Source: Erysipelotrichaceae bacterium (GTDB lineage Bacteria > Bacillota_I > Bacilli_A > Erysipelotrichales > Erysipelotrichaceae). From it: 64,000 bases of DNA. How positions within the stretch are numbered: position 1 is the stretch's first letter; the number at the start of each line of letters is the position of its first letter. The DNA is taken from assembly GCA_017405785.1 (NCBI GenBank), contig JAFQZR010000001.1, positions 62,001 through 126,000 of the forward strand, written 5' to 3'. Below are positions 11,101-19,902 of the stretch, one piece after another. A program made the translations under genes and the position numbers. The notes under the pieces are model-generated. The model searched no databases, was not told where the DNA came from, and saw nothing but the letters and a program-made list of their open reading frames with translations.

Positions 11101-12307
11101 AGGAGACCGGTACCGTTACCGCATCCGGATGTGAAAAGGCATACTTCTGAGGTAAAGCCTGCATGTACAGACCCTTGGCCAGGGTTTCTCTGACAGCTGC
11201 CAGAGCTTCCTTGGTGTTGATGTGGGTTCCTGCCTTGAGAACAGTCTTTCCTCTTTCATCTTTAATATCCTGAGCCAGATAATTATTCTTGGTACGGGCA
11301 TATGCTCCCAGTTTCTTGGTGACCTTGTAACGTCCGGCCTTGTTGAGGTCGTAACGGCGGGCATCAAAGAACTTGGCGTTGATCAGGTTATAAGCACCTT
11401 CCAGAGTCGGAATTTCATCAGAACGCTGGTTTTCATAGATGGCCAGTAAGGCACGGTTCTGGAATGATTCCTTATCGGAGATGATCGTATTGACAACATC
11501 TTCGTAGTCTCCGAAAACACCCGTGTACATCAGCAGATAGAGATTCAGGAAATCTCTCTGGTCACTGTCCTGTTCAACGTCGTATACCGGCCAGTTGACA
11601 GCGCCCATGAATTTCTTGAATTCAGCCGTGTCGAAAGTATCCTCACCCTTTTCCGGATCGAGGGACATACCTACTGCCTTAAGCAGAATAGAAGATATGA
11701 TCTTACGTTTACGGTCTACACTGACATTGATCAGACGTCCGACATTGGTCTTCTTGCCATCAGTCTGGAATTCCAGCCATGTTCCACGGCTTGGGATCAG
11801 TTCAGTATAGAATATATCCTTACCTGTCTTATCTTCCAGGTCAATTGCGAAATATGCACCCGGAGATCTGACGATTTGAGATACGATAACTCTTTCGGCA
11901 CCGTTGATGATGAATGTTCCGGTAGGTGTCAGCATCGGGATGTCACCGAAAATGACTTCTTCATTCTTGGTATTGATTACGCCGGTGTTGACATCTTCAA
12001 CCACTAACTCTGTATTCACGCGAAGACGAGCTGCGTATGTCAGCTCCTTGATTTTGCATTCTTCAACAGTGTATTCAGGTTCGTCGAATGTGTATCCTTT
12101 AAAATTTAATCTGATTTCACCTAGTCTTGATTCAACTGGGTATATTTCTTCGAATACTTCTTTTAAACCTACATTTTTGAACCAGTCAAATGAACTGGTC
12201 TGAATTTCAACGAGATTTGGAAGTTCGAGGGTACCACTTACTTTTGAATAATCTCTACGTACCGCTTTTTTTCCATTATGGACGAGGCGATATGTGTCTT
12301 TGCTCAT
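8153..12307 (-). CDS. rpoB: RNA polymerase subunit beta
   Basis: The 1384-residue beta subunit contains the classic rifampicin-pocket block ([17 protein letters not shown], then [14 protein letters not shown]) and the C-terminal clamp [17 protein letters not shown]. The position of E. coli His526 is Asn here (codon AAC at 10301-10303, residue 669), a change linked to natural rifampicin resistance in Mollicutes. GTG at 12316 is an in-frame alternative, but AGGAAGGG sits eight bases before the ATG at 12307, so that start is preferred. The gene forms the core of the rpoB-rpoC operon. An upstream gene (rsmC) and the rplJ-rplL pair precede it in the same direction, as in Bacillus. Confidence 0.99.
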   Translation of the reverse strand: MSKDTYRLVHNGKKAVRRDYSKVSGTLELPNLVEIQTSSFDWFKNVGLKEVFEEIYPVESRLGEIRLNFKGYTFDEPEYTVEECKIKELTYAARLRVNTELVVEDVNTGVINTKNEEVIFGDIPMLTPTGTFIINGAERVIVSQIVRSPGAYFAIDLEDKTGKDIFYTELIPSRGTWLEFQTDGKKTNVGRLINVSVDRKRKIISSILLKAVGMSLDPEKGEDTFDTAEFKKFMGAVNWPVYDVEQDSDQRDFLNLYLLMYTGVFGDYEDVVNTIISDKESFQNRALLAIYENQRSDEIPTLEGAYNLINAKFFDARRYDLNKAGRYKVTKKLGAYARTKNNYLAQDIKDERGKTVLKAGTHINTKEALAAVRETLAKGLYMQALPQKYAFSHPDAVTVPVSYRKGLIGRILAEKVKDKKIDLEEGLVLTESDVNALAKAGIENIKVWGGVIAQEVKLTPENVISVLNYGSRLYSLGRLIDEKGIDVDFNDELVISRYIPDTEEPILTNEARQYVVEQVKGGAQLSLYLVGSANQVIYVKKKPEDEYSVKVIGIDPFTLKKTIITSDMYSQYSYMLNMMDEVGTVDDIDQLGNRRLRTVGELIQNQFRIGLSRVEKNIKEKMSITEVDKLSPKNITHIRALSSAIKEFFSSSQLSQFMDQQNPLAELTNKRRISALGPGGLTRERAGFEVRDVHATHYGRICPIETPEGPNIGLINYLTSYGKVNEYGFIQTPYRIVDRETFKVKDDVIYLSADDELDYIIAQANEVRDGYLVNDQCVCRYQTETVMMPKERVELVDVSPKQIISVAAACIPFLENDDATRALMGANMQRQAVPLLKPHSPNVGTGMEYRVAKDSGGALIADHDGIVTYVDALKITVNEDGRDHDYHLSKFMRSNAGTCVNQKPIVEVGEKIEKGDILADGPSMENGELALGQNVKIAFMTWHGFNYEDAVIMSERMVRDDIFTSIHIEEYSIECRDTKLGPEEITRDIPNVSESSCRYLDSRGIVMIGAEVKEGDILVGKVTPKGQSEVSPEEKLLLAIFGEKSREVKDSSLKVPHGGDGIVMDVKTFYRGKSNAQLNPGVSAIVKVYIAQKRKISEGDKMAGRHGNKGVIAKILPEEDMPYLPDGTKIDIMLNPFGVPSRMNIGQVLEIHLGLAAEKLGCKFATPVFDGINNEELKSILEATNASEDGKTLLYDGQTGEPFDERVAVGVMYMIKLAHMVDDKLHARATGPYSLVTQQPLGGKAQKGGQRFGEMEVWALEAYGAAYTLSEILTVKSDDIAGRDKTYEAITKGKPIPEPSVGESFRVLTHELQALALDIRIMDKDGNVIDLSQNEDDKKAAGPAVESSEVVDVEDIQSGYEMDDIPEAAVVGADSYDDYYDDYN

Positions 12308-12384
12308 TAACAACACCCTTCCTCTCTCTATTAGGGCCAGAAAACGCGATTCTAACCCATTATATACTATATCTTACAATTTTA

Positions 12385-12999
12385 TCAGTCTTCTGTTTGT
12401 GTGTCAAACGTTGTTTTTACTAAAGATAAAATCCAATAACCCTTAACTCTGTCTTCGACAGTGGTTTTTCCCAGCCCAGAAAGATACTTCACGGCGCTTT
12501 CAGCACCCTGTTTCTTCCTGATTACGATGTACATCACACCATTGGGATTAAGATGACAAAAACCCTCTTTAAAAAGACGGTAGATATTATCTTTTCCTGT
12601 TCTTATCGGCGGATTGGTCACGATAATGTCGTACATCCTGTCTGTTTCAGATAATCCGTCCATGACCAGCACGGTGTTGTCCTGCCCGTACAGTTCGCTG
12701 TTTTCCTTAGCCAGCTGTACCGCAGTTTCATTGACATCGATCATGGTTACCTGTAATTCAGGATGATATTTCTTCAGCAGAATTCCGATGTATCCTATTC
12801 CGCAGCCCAAATCCAGCAGTTCACCCTTCAGAGATCTTTCAACCAGGTTTTCCAGCAGCACGCGGCTGCCATAGTCCAATGTTTCCTTGCTGAAAACACC
12901 GTCATCAGAGATAAAGGTTTCCATAGTAGCCAAAAACCGAAAGCTTATTTTCTTTCGGTTGGGCCGTTTACCATTGTTGGTGGTAAAGTAGTAGCTCAT
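12385..12999 (-). CDS. rsmC: RsmC/YbxB-like class I methyltransferase
   Basis: A 204-residue SAM-dependent methyltransferase. The glycine-rich SAM loop is LLDLGCGIGYIGILL and the target-base motif IV is NPPIRTGK, which marks exocyclic-amine N-methyltransferases acting on nucleic acid. The family methylates G1207 of 16S rRNA (RsmC); this short single-domain form matches Bacillus YbxB, which lies at the same place between rplL and rpoB. That conserved position strengthens the call. Specificity for G1207 is inferred from family and synteny only. It is probably transcribed with rplJ-rplL by read-through of the hairpin at 13012-13050. Confidence 0.85.
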   Translation of the reverse strand: MSYYFTTNNGKRPNRKKISFRFLATMETFISDDGVFSKETLDYGSRVLLENLVERSLKGELLDLGCGIGYIGILLKKYHPELQVTMIDVNETAVQLAKENSELYGQDNTVLVMDGLSETDRMYDIIVTNPPIRTGKDNIYRLFKEGFCHLNPNGVMYIVIRKKQGAESAVKYLSGLGKTTVEDRVKGYWILSLVKTTFDTQTED

Positions 13000-13011
13000 A
13001 GTTATGGCTTA

Positions 13012-13050
13012 ATGAAGGAAGCCGAAGCCCTTGACCCGGCTTCCCTTCAT
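13012..13050 (-). other. strong intergenic hairpin between rplL and rsmC
   Basis: A 13-bp stem with one bulged base (13012-13024 against 13037-13050) encloses a 12-base loop. On the minus strand no T run follows, so it is not a standard terminator. A partial attenuator or RNA-processing site that lowers rsmC-rpoBC expression relative to L7/L12 would fit the position, by analogy with the rplL-rpoB spacer of other bacteria. Confidence 0.6.
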
Positions 13051-13059
13051 CAGATTTTA

Positions 13060-13452
13060 TTACTTGTATTCTACAACGCCGCCTGCAGCTAAGATTGCCT
13101 GCTTGATAGCATCAGCATCTTCAATCTTAACCTTTTCCTTAATTACAGAAGGCTTATCAGGTGCGCATGCGTCAACGATCTTCTTAGCATCCATTAAGTT
13201 CAGGCCTGTAGCTTCCTTGACTGCCTTGATGACAGCGATCTTCTGCTGGCCAACTTCCTTTAACATAACATCAACTTCAGTTGGTCCTTCCTGTACTTCT
13301 TCTTCAACTGGTGCAGCAGCCATTGCAACTGGAGCAGCAGCGGTAACGCCGAATTCTTCTTCGATAGCCTTTACTAAAGCGTTAAGTTCTAAAATTGTCA
13401 TCTCTTTTAAAGAAGCGATGATTTCTTCATTTGTTAATTTTGCCATTTTCAT
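13060..13452 (-). CDS. rplL: 50S ribosomal protein L7/L12
   Basis: The 130-residue protein has the L12 layout: an N-terminal dimerisation helix pair (residues 1-34), an alanine-rich hinge (VTAAAPVAMAAAPVEEE, about 49-65) and the compact C-terminal factor-binding domain (EVDVMLKEVGQQKIAVIKAVKEATGLN and following). It forms the ribosomal stalk that recruits translation GTPases. It lies 14 bases behind rplJ and shares the L10-leader control. At 130 residues it is slightly longer than the common 120-125. A clear GGAGG-type site precedes the ATG at 13452. Confidence 0.98.
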   Translation of the reverse strand: MKMAKLTNEEIIASLKEMTILELNALVKAIEEEFGVTAAAPVAMAAAPVEEEVQEGPTEVDVMLKEVGQQKIAVIKAVKEATGLNLMDAKKIVDACAPDKPSVIKEKVKIEDADAIKQAILAAGGVVEYK

Positions 13453-13466
13453 TTCCTCCCTATAGA

Positions 13467-13961
13467 CTAATTGGCTTGCTTAGCATCTGCGATGGCCTGA
13501 GTGGCGCGGGCAAATGAGCTGATTGGTGATTGCAGACAGCTTAATAACATTGATAACATGCCTTCCTTGTTAGGTAAGCCGGCTAACTCCTTGACTTCAT
13601 TCTGAGAGATAACCTTGTTCTCAACGATACCAGCCTTGATGACTAATTTGTCATGCTTCTTAGCAAATTTGCTTAAGACACGTGAAGCGGCAATCTCGTC
13701 TCCACTTAAAGCAATGGCATTTGGTCCTTTCAATGACTGAAGCAGATCATGGTAACCCAGCTTCTCAGCAGCACGCTGTGTCATTGAATTCTTGTAGACT
13801 ATCATTTCGCAGCCTTCCTCACGTAACGCTCTACGGAGTTCGGTAACTTCAGCGACAGTCAGACCACGATATTCAACAACGACAGTTGAGCCGGCTTTAC
13901 TGATCTTGTCGACTATGGTTTCGACCAGTTCCTGCTTCTGTTGTAGAATCGTCTGATTCAT
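13467..13961 (-). CDS. rplJ: 50S ribosomal protein L10
   Basis: The 164-residue protein anchors L12 dimers to the ribosome. The N-terminal RNA-binding domain is recognised in VVVEYRGLTVAEVTELRRAL and the loop YKNSMTQRAAEKLG; the C-terminal helix (SMLLSCLQSPISSFARATQAI) holds the L12 sites. L10-L12 complexes typically bind the leader of their own mRNA, and a matching leader with attenuator lies upstream at 14004-14126. It is followed directly by rplL. Confidence 0.97.
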   Translation of the reverse strand: MNQTILQQKQELVETIVDKISKAGSTVVVEYRGLTVAEVTELRRALREEGCEMIVYKNSMTQRAAEKLGYHDLLQSLKGPNAIALSGDEIAASRVLSKFAKKHDKLVIKAGIVENKVISQNEVKELAGLPNKEGMLSMLLSCLQSPISSFARATQAIADAKQAN

Positions 13962-14003
13962 AATGTCCTTCCTTTCTTCAGTATCATTGTCAATATACCA
14001 GAA

Positions 14004-14126
14004 ATGAAAACCCGTTTTATCATAGACAAAACGGGCGAAAAGTCTCCATAACTTACTTTTTCTACCTCGGTAACATTTTTACACCTTGCGGTCGTTACTG
14101 TCTATGGTATATTGTTACAATCTTTT
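14004..14126 (-). promoter_or_regulatory. L10 leader with transcription attenuator
   Basis: Between rplA and rplJ the minus strand carries an untranslated leader with the characteristic GGTGTAAAAATGTTACCGAG-type segment (about 14060-14085). It ends in an attenuator hairpin: CCCGTTTT and AAAACGGG (14028-14035 and 14011-14018) followed by TTTTCATTT. This arrangement fits the ribosomal L10 leader family of Firmicutes, in which the L10-(L12) complex binds a kink-turn region and favours the terminator. Exact 5' bounds are estimated. Confidence 0.8.
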
Positions 14127-14136
14127 TTGATGTGAA

Positions 14137-14823
14137 TTATGCAGCGTGGTCAACCTTAATGCTTGGTGCCATGCTGGCGCTCAGTACGACGTTCTTAATG
14201 TACTGGCCTTTTACAGCTGCCGGTCTGGCCTTCAGGATTACTTCGTATAAAGCCTGCCAGTTTTCTGCCAGCTGTTCAGCAGTGAATGAAGTCTTGCCGA
14301 TCATGCAGGCGATGTTGCCTTCCTTATCGGTACGGTAAGTAACCTTACCTTTCTTGATTTCATCAACGGCTTTCTTAAGATCCATTGTGACGGTTCCTGT
14401 CTTAGGGTTAGGCATCAGACCCTTAGGTCCTAATAACTTACCTAATCTACCTAACTGACCCATCATGTCAGGAGTAGCTACGATTACATCGAAATCGAAC
14501 CAGCCGCCCTTGATCTTTTCAAGCATGTCTGCTCCACCGACGAAATCAGCACCGGCTTCCTTAGCTTCCTGCTCTTTAGCGCCCTGGGTGATAACGAGTA
14601 CTCTCTGTGTTCTGCCTGTACCATGAGGTAATACCATGGCACCGCGGATCTGTTCATCAGCGTGACGAGGGTCAACATTCAGCTTGAAGCTTGTCTCTAC
14701 TGATGCATCGAATTTTGCATAACTGACTTTCTTAACCAGTTCTGCAGCTTCCAGAATAGGATATAATCTTGTCTTGTCAATTAACTTGGCTGCTTCATTG
14801 TACTTCTTACCGTGCTTTGGCAT
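14137..14823 (-). CDS. rplA: 50S ribosomal protein L1
   Basis: The 228-residue protein matches L1 throughout: the N-terminal [15 protein letters not shown], the RNA-binding [24 protein letters not shown] region and the C-terminal [22 protein letters not shown]1 forms the mobile stalk near the E site and can repress its own operon. It follows rplK with three bases between the genes, so the pair is one transcriptional and probably translationally coupled unit. Length is typical. Confidence 0.98.
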   Translation of the reverse strand: MPKHGKKYNEAAKLIDKTRLYPILEAAELVKKVSYAKFDASVETSFKLNVDPRHADEQIRGAMVLPHGTGRTQRVLVITQGAKEQEAKEAGADFVGGADMLEKIKGGWFDFDVIVATPDMMGQLGRLGKLLGPKGLMPNPKTGTVTMDLKKAVDEIKKGKVTYRTDKEGNIACMIGKTSFTAEQLAENWQALYEVILKARPAAVKGQYIKNVVLSASMAPSIKVDHAA

Positions 14824-14826
14824 ATC

Positions 14827-15246
14827 TTATTCCCATCCTTCTATTACGATACCCATGTTGCGGGCTGTGCCGGCAACGATCCTCATTGCAGCTTCAACAT
14901 CGTTTGCGTTGAGGTCAGGCATCTTGTAAGTTGCGATCTCTCTTAACTGATCGACAGTGATCTTTCCTGCCTTCTGAGCCTTAGGGCTTCCAGAAGCCTT
15001 CTCAATACCAGCAGCCTTCTTGAGTAAGTGTGCGGCAGGAGTTGTCTTGCAGACAAAATCGAATGACTTGTCTTCGTAGGCGGTGATGATTACAGGTACG
15101 ATATCGCCTTTTCTGTCCTTGGTAGCATCGTTGAATGCCTGGCAGAACTGTGGCATGTTAATGCCTGCAGAAGCGAGGGCCGGACCTGGACGGGCTCCAC
15201 CCGCCATGAACTGGAGCTTACATACTTTTGCAACTCTCTTTTTCAT
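14827..15246 (-). CDS. rplK: 50S ribosomal protein L11
   Basis: The 139-residue L11 shows the C-terminal rRNA-binding domain intact ([17 protein letters not shown] ... [24 protein letters not shown]). Its N-terminal hinge reads [20 protein letters not shown], four residues shorter than the usual [20 protein letters not shown], so the paired prolines that contact thiopeptides are missing. L11 binds the GTPase-centre rRNA and is needed for RelA-type responses. A GGAGGAA site precedes the ATG at 15246 and a strong promoter lies at 15336-15364, making rplK the first gene of rplK-rplA-(rplJ-rplL...). Confidence 0.97.
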   Translation of the reverse strand: MKKRVAKVCKLQFMAGGARPGPALASAGINMPQFCQAFNDATKDRKGDIVPVIITAYEDKSFDFVCKTTPAAHLLKKAAGIEKASGSPKAQKAGKITVDQLREIATYKMPDLNANDVEAAMRIVAGTARNMGIVIEGWE

Positions 15247-15335
15247 AACGTTCCTCCTTTTTTTCTGTTATGTCGTGGTAATGAAGTTGTTGCTCCTTCT
15301 CCCACAATTAAAATGCTTACTTGCGTAGCTTTTAT

Positions 15336-15364
15336 ATAATACTATTTCTGTATAACCCAGTCAA
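15336..15364 (-). promoter_or_regulatory. sigma-A promoter of rplK-rplA
   Basis: On the minus strand TTGACT (15364-15359) and TATTAT (15341-15336) are separated by exactly 17 bases. Transcription would begin near 15329, giving a leader of about 80 bases before rplK. Confidence 0.85.
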
Positions 15365-15374
15365 GTATTTTTGA

Positions 15375-16862
15375 CTATTTGGAATGGAATAATTTCTTGG
15401 TCTGATATTTCGGTTCACACGTCAGCATGATGCCGAGTTTTCTGAAGGTATTCTCGTCATTCTGAGACAGAATTACCGTGGAATGAGCCTGCGCACCCTT
15501 TAATAAAGGCAGGTTCTTGATGGCCTTATCGGCGAACGGATTCATCTGCGCGGAGATGGTAATAGCTACCAGAACTTCGTCAATATGCAGGCGCGGATTG
15601 TTATTGCCGAGGTACTGAGTCTTTAATTCCTGTACCGGGGCAATGATGTTCGGTGACAGTAACATAATGTCATCATCCAGATTGCAGATGGCCTTCATGG
15701 CATTGATCAAAGCTGCAGAAGCAGCACCTAACAGTGAGGAATTCTTGCCGGTAACGATGCGGCCGTCTTCCAGTTCAATGGCTACAGCTGGACCGTTGGT
15801 CTCCTGAGCCTTCTTCAGAGCCGGCTCAACGCATTTGCGCATGTATGGCGATAACCCGGCCTTGTTCATGATGACTTCCATCTTCTGGATCAGATTCTCC
15901 GGGGCATATCCCCTTCTGACGTCAACCAGTGTGTGATAGTATCTTCTGATGATTTCCTGATTGCTGGCTTCTCTGGCCACTTCATCATCCACGATGCACA
16001 TGCCGTTCATGTTGACGCCCATGTCAGTCGGTGAATGATAGATCTCTTCATTTGTGATCTGCTTGAGGATACGTGACAGTACCGGGAAGATCTCCACGTC
16101 ACGGTTATAGTTGACGGCGGTGATGCCGTAAGCCGCCAGATGGAACGGGTCGATCATGTTGATGTCATCCAGGTCAACCGTAGCTGCTTCATAAGCCAGG
16201 TTTACCGGATGGCTTAAAGGCAGATTGAAGATCGGGAATGTCTCATACTTGGCATAACCCGCATAAATGCCTCTTTTGTAATCGTGATACAGCTGAGACA
16301 GGCAGGTAGCCATCTTGCCGCTGCCCGGACCAGGAGCGGTTACAACTACTAACGGTCTGGTAGTTTCAACATAATCGTTACGGCCATAGCCTTCATCGGA
16401 AACTATCTTATCGACATTGGTCGGATAACCGTCAATCGCATAATGCAAATATACTTTTATGCCCATGTTTTCCAGCTGATGACGGAACGCATCAACCTGG
16501 GCATTGGAAACATACTGGGTAATGACAACGCTGCTGACATATAAGCCGATGCCGGTAAAGGCATCGATGAGTCTTAAGGCATCCTGGTTATAAGTAATGT
16601 CCAGGTCGCTTCTTCTCTTGCTTTTCTCAATGTCATGGGCATTGATGGAAACGATGATCTCCACCTTGTCTGCCAGCCGTGAAAGCATCTTTATCTTGAT
16701 GTCAGGCTGGAAACCCGGCAGTACTCTGGAGGCGTGATTGTCATCAAAGAGCTTGCCGCCGAATTCCAGATACAGCTTATTGTTGAATCTGGCAACTCTC
16801 TCCATGATCTTGGCTGACTGCAGCTTGATATACTTCTCATTATCGAACGCTACTTTTTTCAT
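15375..16862 (-). CDS. DUF1846 family protein
   Basis: A 495-residue protein of the DUF1846 family, recognised by its N-terminal VAFDNEKYIKLQSAKI, FGGKLFDDNHASRVLPGF and the phosphate-binding-like APGPGSGKMATCLSQLYHD. The family is common in Firmicutes and its structure has been likened to nucleotide-binding folds, but no function is established. The in-frame GTG at 16880 overlaps the Shine-Dalgarno GGAGGTG, so the ATG at 16862 is taken as the start. It follows the HAD phosphatase by 40 bases and may be the last gene of rlmA-lipoprotein-HAD-DUF1846. It stands in the block that separates nusG from rplK. Confidence 0.9.
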   Translation of the reverse strand: MKKVAFDNEKYIKLQSAKIMERVARFNNKLYLEFGGKLFDDNHASRVLPGFQPDIKIKMLSRLADKVEIIVSINAHDIEKSKRRSDLDITYNQDALRLIDAFTGIGLYVSSVVITQYVSNAQVDAFRHQLENMGIKVYLHYAIDGYPTNVDKIVSDEGYGRNDYVETTRPLVVVTAPGPGSGKMATCLSQLYHDYKRGIYAGYAKYETFPIFNLPLSHPVNLAYEAATVDLDDINMIDPFHLAAYGITAVNYNRDVEIFPVLSRILKQITNEEIYHSPTDMGVNMNGMCIVDDEVAREASNQEIIRRYYHTLVDVRRGYAPENLIQKMEVIMNKAGLSPYMRKCVEPALKKAQETNGPAVAIELEDGRIVTGKNSSLLGAASAALINAMKAICNLDDDIMLLSPNIIAPVQELKTQYLGNNNPRLHIDEVLVAITISAQMNPFADKAIKNLPLLKGAQAHSTVILSQNDENTFRKLGIMLTCEPKYQTKKLFHSK

Positions 16863-16902
16863 GCAAACTCTCACCTCCACAAAAAAACACTTTTAAATTA
16901 TA

Positions 16903-17676
16903 TCACAGAACACCGAAGTATTCTAAGGCTTTTTTTATTCCGTCGTTATATGTTTCTGCCGTTATGTAATCAGCTTTTTCCAAAGCCTCTTTCTGACCGT
17001 CTGCCATGGCCACACCCATACCGGCATACTCCAGCATTTCCAGATCATTAAGGCTGTCTCCAAAGGCCATGCACTCTTCTCTGGAAGCGTTAAGGATCTT
17101 CAAAAGCTCTCTTATTCCGTCCTTCTTGCTGACACCTTTCAGCAGGATGTCATATATAAGCGCACCCCCATCGACACAGTCTGTATCCTCAGAGAATTCC
17201 TTTTCAAACTGTCTGGCCTTTTCAGCAGAAGTAACCAGAGCTCCTCCAAACGGCGAGAAGTCATCAGGCCTCTCGGTAACCGTTTTGCTTTTATAGAGTT
17301 CAAAGATCTTATCGATGTTTTCATTATTAACCGTTATATAGGAACAGTCTTCCAGTTTCCAGAAATATCCCATGTCATTTCTGATGCAGAATTCATCGAT
17401 GCGGTCACACAACTCCCTGTCAAAACGGACAGACCACAGGATATTGCCCTGACCGTCCGCTACCAGATGTCCGTTAGCTCCGACAAAATAATCGTATTCA
17501 ATACCGTTTTTCTCAAGCATGACTGCTGCCTTAGGCGTACGTCCGCTGGATATGACAACGGTATGCCCCTTTTTTCTTAACTGCTTAAGAGCTTCCATGG
17601 CACTGGGAACAAAGTTCCAGTCACGGGAACTGGTCAGAGTATTGTCTATATCAAAAATAAATACTCTGTAACTCAT
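16903..17676 (-). CDS. HAD-superfamily Cof-type phosphatase
   Basis: The 257-residue hydrolase shows HAD motif I FDIDNTLTSS (nucleophile Asp9, acid/base Asp11), motif II SSGRT, and motif IV GDSLNDLEML, with the large C2-type cap of the Cof/YidA subfamily in between. Such enzymes dephosphorylate sugar phosphates or small cofactors; the substrate here cannot be told. Its ATG overlaps the stop of the upstream lipoprotein gene by one base (TGATG), which implies translational coupling. Confidence 0.9.
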   Translation of the reverse strand: MSYRVFIFDIDNTLTSSRDWNFVPSAMEALKQLRKKGHTVVISSGRTPKAAVMLEKNGIEYDYFVGANGHLVADGQGNILWSVRFDRELCDRIDEFCIRNDMGYFWKLEDCSYITVNNENIDKIFELYKSKTVTERPDDFSPFGGALVTSAEKARQFEKEFSEDTDCVDGGALIYDILLKGVSKKDGIRELLKILNASREECMAFGDSLNDLEMLEYAGMGVAMADGQKEALEKADYITAETYNDGIKKALEYFGVL

Positions 17677-18515
17677 CAGATGTCCCCCAGGATCTCAAAG
17701 TAATCAACACAGTATCCCTTTTCATAGTATTCAGGGAACATTGCCTTAAATTCAGCATCTCCGTAACTCTTGGACTCAGGCATCTCTTCCATGACCATGC
17801 GATATGCATCAAAGCTGATACGGCAGTTTTTGATCTGCTGACCGCAATAAAAACTTAAGACATCTCCTCTTACCGCATTGATCTGATCGACTTGCTGAGT
17901 GTAAATGTACGTGGTCATCAGCTCTTCGTCATTATCGGGAATGCTGATATATCCTTTATCAGTTACCATGTATGTTTTGCCGTTTATTTCCGTACAGCTG
18001 AGATAGTTGGTACTGACAGATTCAATGGTATACAGATGCTGTGCTGCCTTATCACTGTAGACATCCACGCTTCTGTCTCCTCTGACCACATAGAAGCGAT
18101 CCCCGATGTGATTGACCATCAGGACATCACCGATCTGCCGGGGTGAACCGCCCAGAGTCGAGTAAACCATGACATTGATGCCGGAATATGTGTATGTATC
18201 AATGTTTTCAGCGTGGTAGATAATGGTTCCTGAGATATCACTGATCTCATCTCCCCGTTTACCGCTGGCATATTTATAAGATTTATAGTCCCTGTGATTG
18301 GTCGTATAATAAACAGCCTGTTCACCGAAATAAACTTCTGCCGGAAACTCAATATCCTTATGGAATATCTCATTGCCGTTTTCATCTGTAACAATTATTA
18401 CCGCACTGTCATCCTCACTTCTGGTAAGTACGGCCGCAAAAGCCGGAGAACCTGCCTTGTGACATCCCGACAGCATCATTAAGAATAATAAGAATATTAT
18501 TAAAAGCTTTTTCAT
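17676..18515 (-). CDS. predicted lipoprotein of unknown function
   Basis: The 279-residue protein begins with a lysine pair, a hydrophobic stretch and the lipobox LSGC (Cys18), so it should be a membrane-anchored surface lipoprotein. The rest has repeated beta-strand-like segments (for example KTYMVTDKGYISIPDNDEE, IGDVLMVNHIGDRFYVVRGD) that suggest a propeller or other all-beta fold. I do not recognise the family. It starts three bases after the rlmA stop and overlaps the HAD gene, so it is firmly inside that operon. Confidence 0.75.
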   Translation of the reverse strand: MKKLLIIFLLFLMMLSGCHKAGSPAFAAVLTRSEDDSAVIIVTDENGNEIFHKDIEFPAEVYFGEQAVYYTTNHRDYKSYKYASGKRGDEISDISGTIIYHAENIDTYTYSGINVMVYSTLGGSPRQIGDVLMVNHIGDRFYVVRGDRSVDVYSDKAAQHLYTIESVSTNYLSCTEINGKTYMVTDKGYISIPDNDEELMTTYIYTQQVDQINAVRGDVLSFYCGQQIKNCRISFDAYRMVMEEMPESKSYGDAEFKAMFPEYYEKGYCVDYFEILGDI

Positions 18516-18517
18516 TC

Positions 18518-19327
18518 TTATTGCTCCTTACGGTATACTGACACCAGAAAATCAATTACGGTATCAATGCTGTCATATTGTTTCAGGCGGTCATTATTGC
18601 CGCTGTAGGTTGTATGGTAATACGGCGTCATGCGCCATAATGTATCGATGTCCTCTCTGGTCTCCAGGGTTTTTTCATATCTGATGTTTTCCTGTCTTAT
18701 CAGCGTAAATCCAGGAAGATCATAACCCTTTTCCTCATTTACATAGGCACTGTCATAGACAATTGACTTCATCTGATACAGGTGATCCTTTCCCGGGTTT
18801 ACCGCGATGACATATCCTCCCGGTTTAATAAGGCGGGCAAACTCTTCGCCGCTGTAAGGAGTAAAAACGCTCATCAACCCGTCAAGGCTTTCATCCCCCA
18901 AAGGCAGATGAAAGACACTGCCTACAAAACAGGTTGCATTTTTATTACTCTTAGCTGTCATAGCCACACCCTTGCGGGCGATGTCCACGGCATAATATTC
19001 TATTTCCTTATCAACATGATTGATGATCCAGTTCAGATAGTATCCAGTGCCGCATCCCCGGTCCAGAAAACTGCCCTTTTCAGGAACCAGTTCATTTACC
19101 AGAGAAGCCAGATGCCGGGCTAACGGCTGATAATATCCCTTGCTCAGGAAAATTCTTCTGGCTGCCAGAGATTCATCGTTATCACCGGGATTACGGCTGT
19201 GTTTCTGGTTGGCCAGGATCAAATTGACATAGCCTTCCTTAGCTATGTCATAACTGTGACCGTCCTCACAGACATATCTTTTTTCCTCTTTAACCAATGG
19301 TCTGGCACATTTCGGACATCTTAGCAT
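18518..19327 (-). CDS. rlmA: RlmA-type 23S rRNA guanine-N1 methyltransferase
   Basis: The 269-residue protein starts with a zinc-binding domain (CPKCARPL ... YVCEDGHSYDIAKEGYVNL) and continues with a SAM-methyltransferase fold (FLDRGCGTGYYLNWI, MSVFTPYSGEEFARLIKPGG). This layout is that of RlmA (RrmA/TlrB), which methylates N1 of G745 or G748 in helix 35 of 23S rRNA. In Gram-positives the RlmA(II) type acts at G748 and can affect tylosin susceptibility; which base is used here is not decided by sequence. The ATG at 19363 lacks a ribosome site. GGAGAAAAAAAG precedes the ATG at 19327, which is therefore preferred. Confidence 0.88.
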   Translation of the reverse strand: MLRCPKCARPLVKEEKRYVCEDGHSYDIAKEGYVNLILANQKHSRNPGDNDESLAARRIFLSKGYYQPLARHLASLVNELVPEKGSFLDRGCGTGYYLNWIINHVDKEIEYYAVDIARKGVAMTAKSNKNATCFVGSVFHLPLGDESLDGLMSVFTPYSGEEFARLIKPGGYVIAVNPGKDHLYQMKSIVYDSAYVNEEKGYDLPGFTLIRQENIRYEKTLETREDIDTLWRMTPYYHTTYSGNNDRLKQYDSIDTVIDFLVSVYRKEQ

Positions 19328-19397
19328 CTTTTTTTCTCCAATTAGTATTATTTTACCATACATGCGTTATAATAATAACTGAAAGTGAGGTCAGCTT

Positions 19398-19817
19398 ATG
19401 GATTTTGAAGGTAAGGATTTAAAGAGTGCACTTGATAACTGTGAAAAGGCTCTGTTCTATCTGCATTCAGCTATGAATGAACTTAACCGGGCTTACGGCT
19501 GGGGTGTAGCTGATATTCTGGGCGGTGCCCTGTTCATTTCGCTGGCTAAGCGCAAGAAGATGGAAAATGCCGACAAGGATCTTTTACTGGCTAAAAACAA
19601 CATCAACAGAATGCTGAGGATCTTCAATTCCGACACCAGCATCACAGCCGTTGATTTCATGCCGGGCGGATTCTTAAGTACCACTGATTTCCTGTTTGAC
19701 AACATCGTTTCCGACATACTGGTTCAGGAAAAAATCCGCAACGCCCGTGCCAGCGTCAATGAAACCATTGCTAAGCTGGAAAGCATCAGAGAAAAACTGA
19801 TCGCAGCACTTTATTAA
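19398..19817 (+). CDS. conserved hypothetical, helical 139-residue protein
   Basis: This small protein is mostly helical, with a central glycine- and tryptophan-containing segment AYGWGVADILGGALFISLAK followed by more amphipathic helices. Similar short proteins with a GWGxxDxLGG motif occur in Firmicutes, but I know of no assigned function. No signal peptide or full membrane helix is convincing; the central segment could touch a membrane. It is the only plus-strand gene in the core block, stands alone with an AGTGAGG-type ribosome site, and is closed by its own terminator. Confidence 0.75.
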   Translation: MDFEGKDLKSALDNCEKALFYLHSAMNELNRAYGWGVADILGGALFISLAKRKKMENADKDLLLAKNNINRMLRIFNSDTSITAVDFMPGGFLSTTDFLFDNIVSDILVQEKIRNARASVNETIAKLESIREKLIAALY

Positions 19818-19821
19818 ACCA

Positions 19822-19846
19822 GAACCTCACAGTGTGAGGTTTTTTA
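19822..19846 (+). terminator. intrinsic terminator of the 139-residue gene
   Basis: The palindrome ACCTCACAGTGTGAGGT at 19824-19840 is followed by six T. Confidence 0.88.
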
Positions 19847-19858
19847 TTTACCTGCATA

Positions 19859-19884
19859 ACAAAAAAGGCAGCTGTCTGCCTTTT
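19859..19884 (-). terminator. intrinsic terminator after nusG
   Basis: On the minus strand GGCAG-ACAG-CTGCC is followed by six T. It closes the sigH-rpmG-secE-nusG unit before the inserted block. Confidence 0.85.
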
Positions 19885-19902
19885 CAGTGTTCATTAGAAT
19901 GC

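Noticed and set aside
13031-13465. 144-codon plus-strand frame opposite rplL
   Set aside because: Ser/Thr/Ala-rich shadow of the L7/L12 hinge; rplL is certain.
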